Positions 63,469 through 64,000 of a stretch of 64,000 bases of DNA are shown here, one piece after another; the first letter of the stretch is position 1; each line of letters starts with the position of its first letter. Both the position numbers and the translations under genes were made by a program. The DNA lies in NCBI GenBank assembly GCA_902801125.1, contig CADCGT010000003.1, forward strand, positions 32,077 to 96,076, read 5' to 3'. Source of the DNA: an uncultured Pseudomonadota bacterium. GTDB taxonomy: Bacteria > Pseudomonadota > Alphaproteobacteria > Rs-D84. Below the pieces are notes generated by a model that searched no databases, had not been told where the DNA came from, and saw only the letters and a program-made list of their open reading frames with translations.

Positions 63469-63490
63469 TAAAAACAATGTTTATTATTTT
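63464..63490 (+). terminator. AT-rich terminator-like hairpin
   Basis: AATAATAAA ... TTTATTATT followed by TT, overlapping the stop of the 63214 gene. The stem is only A-T, so it is weak. Confidence 0.4.
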
Positions 63491-63519
63491 CCCGATATTT
63501 CGTTTTCCAAAGAATTGTC

Positions 63520-63700
63520 ATTGCGGCAATTGTCATTCTGAACTTGTTTCAGAACCGCAACAGGGCTTTACAGTTGTGACGCGGGTTTCAGAATAAATTC
63601 GAATAATCTGTCACAATTTCATAGACCCTATGGCGGACCAAAACCACCCACAAAAAACTTTGTTTTTTGCGGGGCCCGGTGCCCGCCATGACAATTCTTT
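63520..63700. repeat. Degenerate palindromic repeats in a 315-bp gap
   Basis: The gap 63469-63783 holds GTCATTCTGAACTTGTTTCA (63532-63551) with a related TTTCAGAAT downstream, and a separate palindrome ATGGCGG ... CCCGCCAT (about 63629-63690) enclosing CCCACAAAAAACTTTGTTTT. No gene is apparent; they are probably decaying REP-like elements. Confidence 0.5.
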
Positions 63701-63740
63701 GGGGAATGAAGTATGTAAAACGATAAAAACTGTCTGGAAC

Positions 63741-63767
63741 AAAAACACGGGTGCGAATGCACCCGTG
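63741..63767 (-). terminator. Terminator of the 63784 gene
   Basis: On the minus strand CACGGGTGC-ATTC-GCACCCGTG followed by TTTTTG, 16 bp after the stop. Confidence 0.9.
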
Positions 63768-63783
63768 ATAAAGAATTTTTATT

Positions 63784-64000
63784 TTAATTCGACAGTTCCC
63801 ATAACAGACAGTTTTCATCTGTGTGGTCTGGATTTTCCGGCGTATCCAACCACCGCGTACAGGTCATCTTGTTTTGTTTGGTTGCAAGGCCAGAATCCAT
63901 AGCCATCCATGTTGGAATTACTTTATTAGTATTATCACTCCATGTGCCTAAATCCTCTACTGAATTAGCCACCGTCACCCTACCAAATGTGGGCGTATCT
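63784..64000 (-). CDS. 3' end of a surface-family protein (CxxWLD/CLLW module), cut by the window
   Basis: The open frame runs off the end of the window; 71 codons are visible (no start). The end KMTCTRWLDTPENPDHTDEN then CLLWELSN matches the 7874 and 22306 proteins, including the Lys-x-x-Cys, Trp-Leu-Asp and Cys-x-Leu-Trp positions. A third member of the local family. Confidence 0.8.
   Translation of the reverse strand, partial: DTPTFGRVTVANSVEDLGTWSDNTNKVIPTWMAMDSGLATKQNKMTCTRWLDTPENPDHTDENCLLWELSN

Noticed and set aside
1..64000. CRISPR array, rRNA operon, insertion sequence or prophage
   Set aside because: No regularly spaced repeats of CRISPR length, no 16S/23S/5S stretches and no transposase or phage structural genes were seen.

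Overview
The window looks like part of the chromosome of a small-genome, probably host-associated alphaproteobacterium. This rests on compact gene packing, an ordinary housekeeping core (rpoBC, ribosomal proteins, gyrA, dcw fragment, recR, rsmA), VirB-type secretion genes dispersed in blocks as in Rickettsiales, several VirB6 paralogues, and many exported Cys-rich or stalk-like proteins. I think of uncultured gut alphaproteobacteria of the RF32 type, but that placement is inference. No rRNA operon, CRISPR array, insertion sequence or prophage was seen. Three tRNAs are present: Arg(CCT), Trp(CCA) and Glu(CTC).

Layout. 1-8.4 kb: tRNA-Arg, a small metal-ligand-rich membrane protein, two large exported Cys-rich proteins (526 and 1069 aa), a phospholipase-D-type lipoprotein, a hypothetical gene and an exported protein of a local surface family. 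8.4-22 kb (minus strand): a 224-bp inverted-repeat-bounded element, plsX and rpmF, then tRNA-Trp-secE-nusG-rplK-rplA-rplJ-rplL-rpoB-rpoC in the classical order. 22-29.5 kb: a second surface-family protein, then virB8-virB9-virB10 and two small unknown genes. 29.5-43.5 kb: lspA-yidC, a KefB-like antiporter, recR-rsmA, a PBP5-like carboxypeptidase, an ABC exporter, a GNAT, tRNA-Glu, a probably foreign nucleoside phosphorylase, then gyrA and a MerR regulator. 43.5-53.5 kb: rpmH, a third stalk-like protein, mraY-ftsW-murG, a MliC-like lipoprotein, PBP1A, an EGF-like Cys-rich protein, an inositol-monophosphatase-fold protein without its metal ligands, and rpmE. 53.5-64 kb: five VirB6-like membrane proteins (one divergent, four in an overlapping operon), uvrD/pcrA, dnaQ, a stand-alone S24-type HTH and the 3' end of another surface-family gene.

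Themes. (1) A split type IV secretion system: the outer-membrane core/periplasmic block (VirB8/9/10) lies about 25 kb from an inner-membrane VirB6 array; VirB9 carries a C-terminal SPOR-like domain and VirB10 an extra Ig-like domain plus a Cys-rich tail. (2) A family of exported proteins with an N-terminal VT(S/T)xxYVD motif after the signal peptide and, in three of them, a C-terminal C-x2-WLD...CxLW module. (3) Intergenic repeats: arrays built from TTAGTGG/TTAGTGT units that supply stop codons to neighbouring genes, a 42-bp palindromic insert present twice identically, GTCAT...ATGAC palindromes, and the 224-bp element. (4) Envelope genes (PBP1A, PBP5-like, mraY/ftsW/murG, lspA) show that peptidoglycan and lipoprotein machinery is kept.
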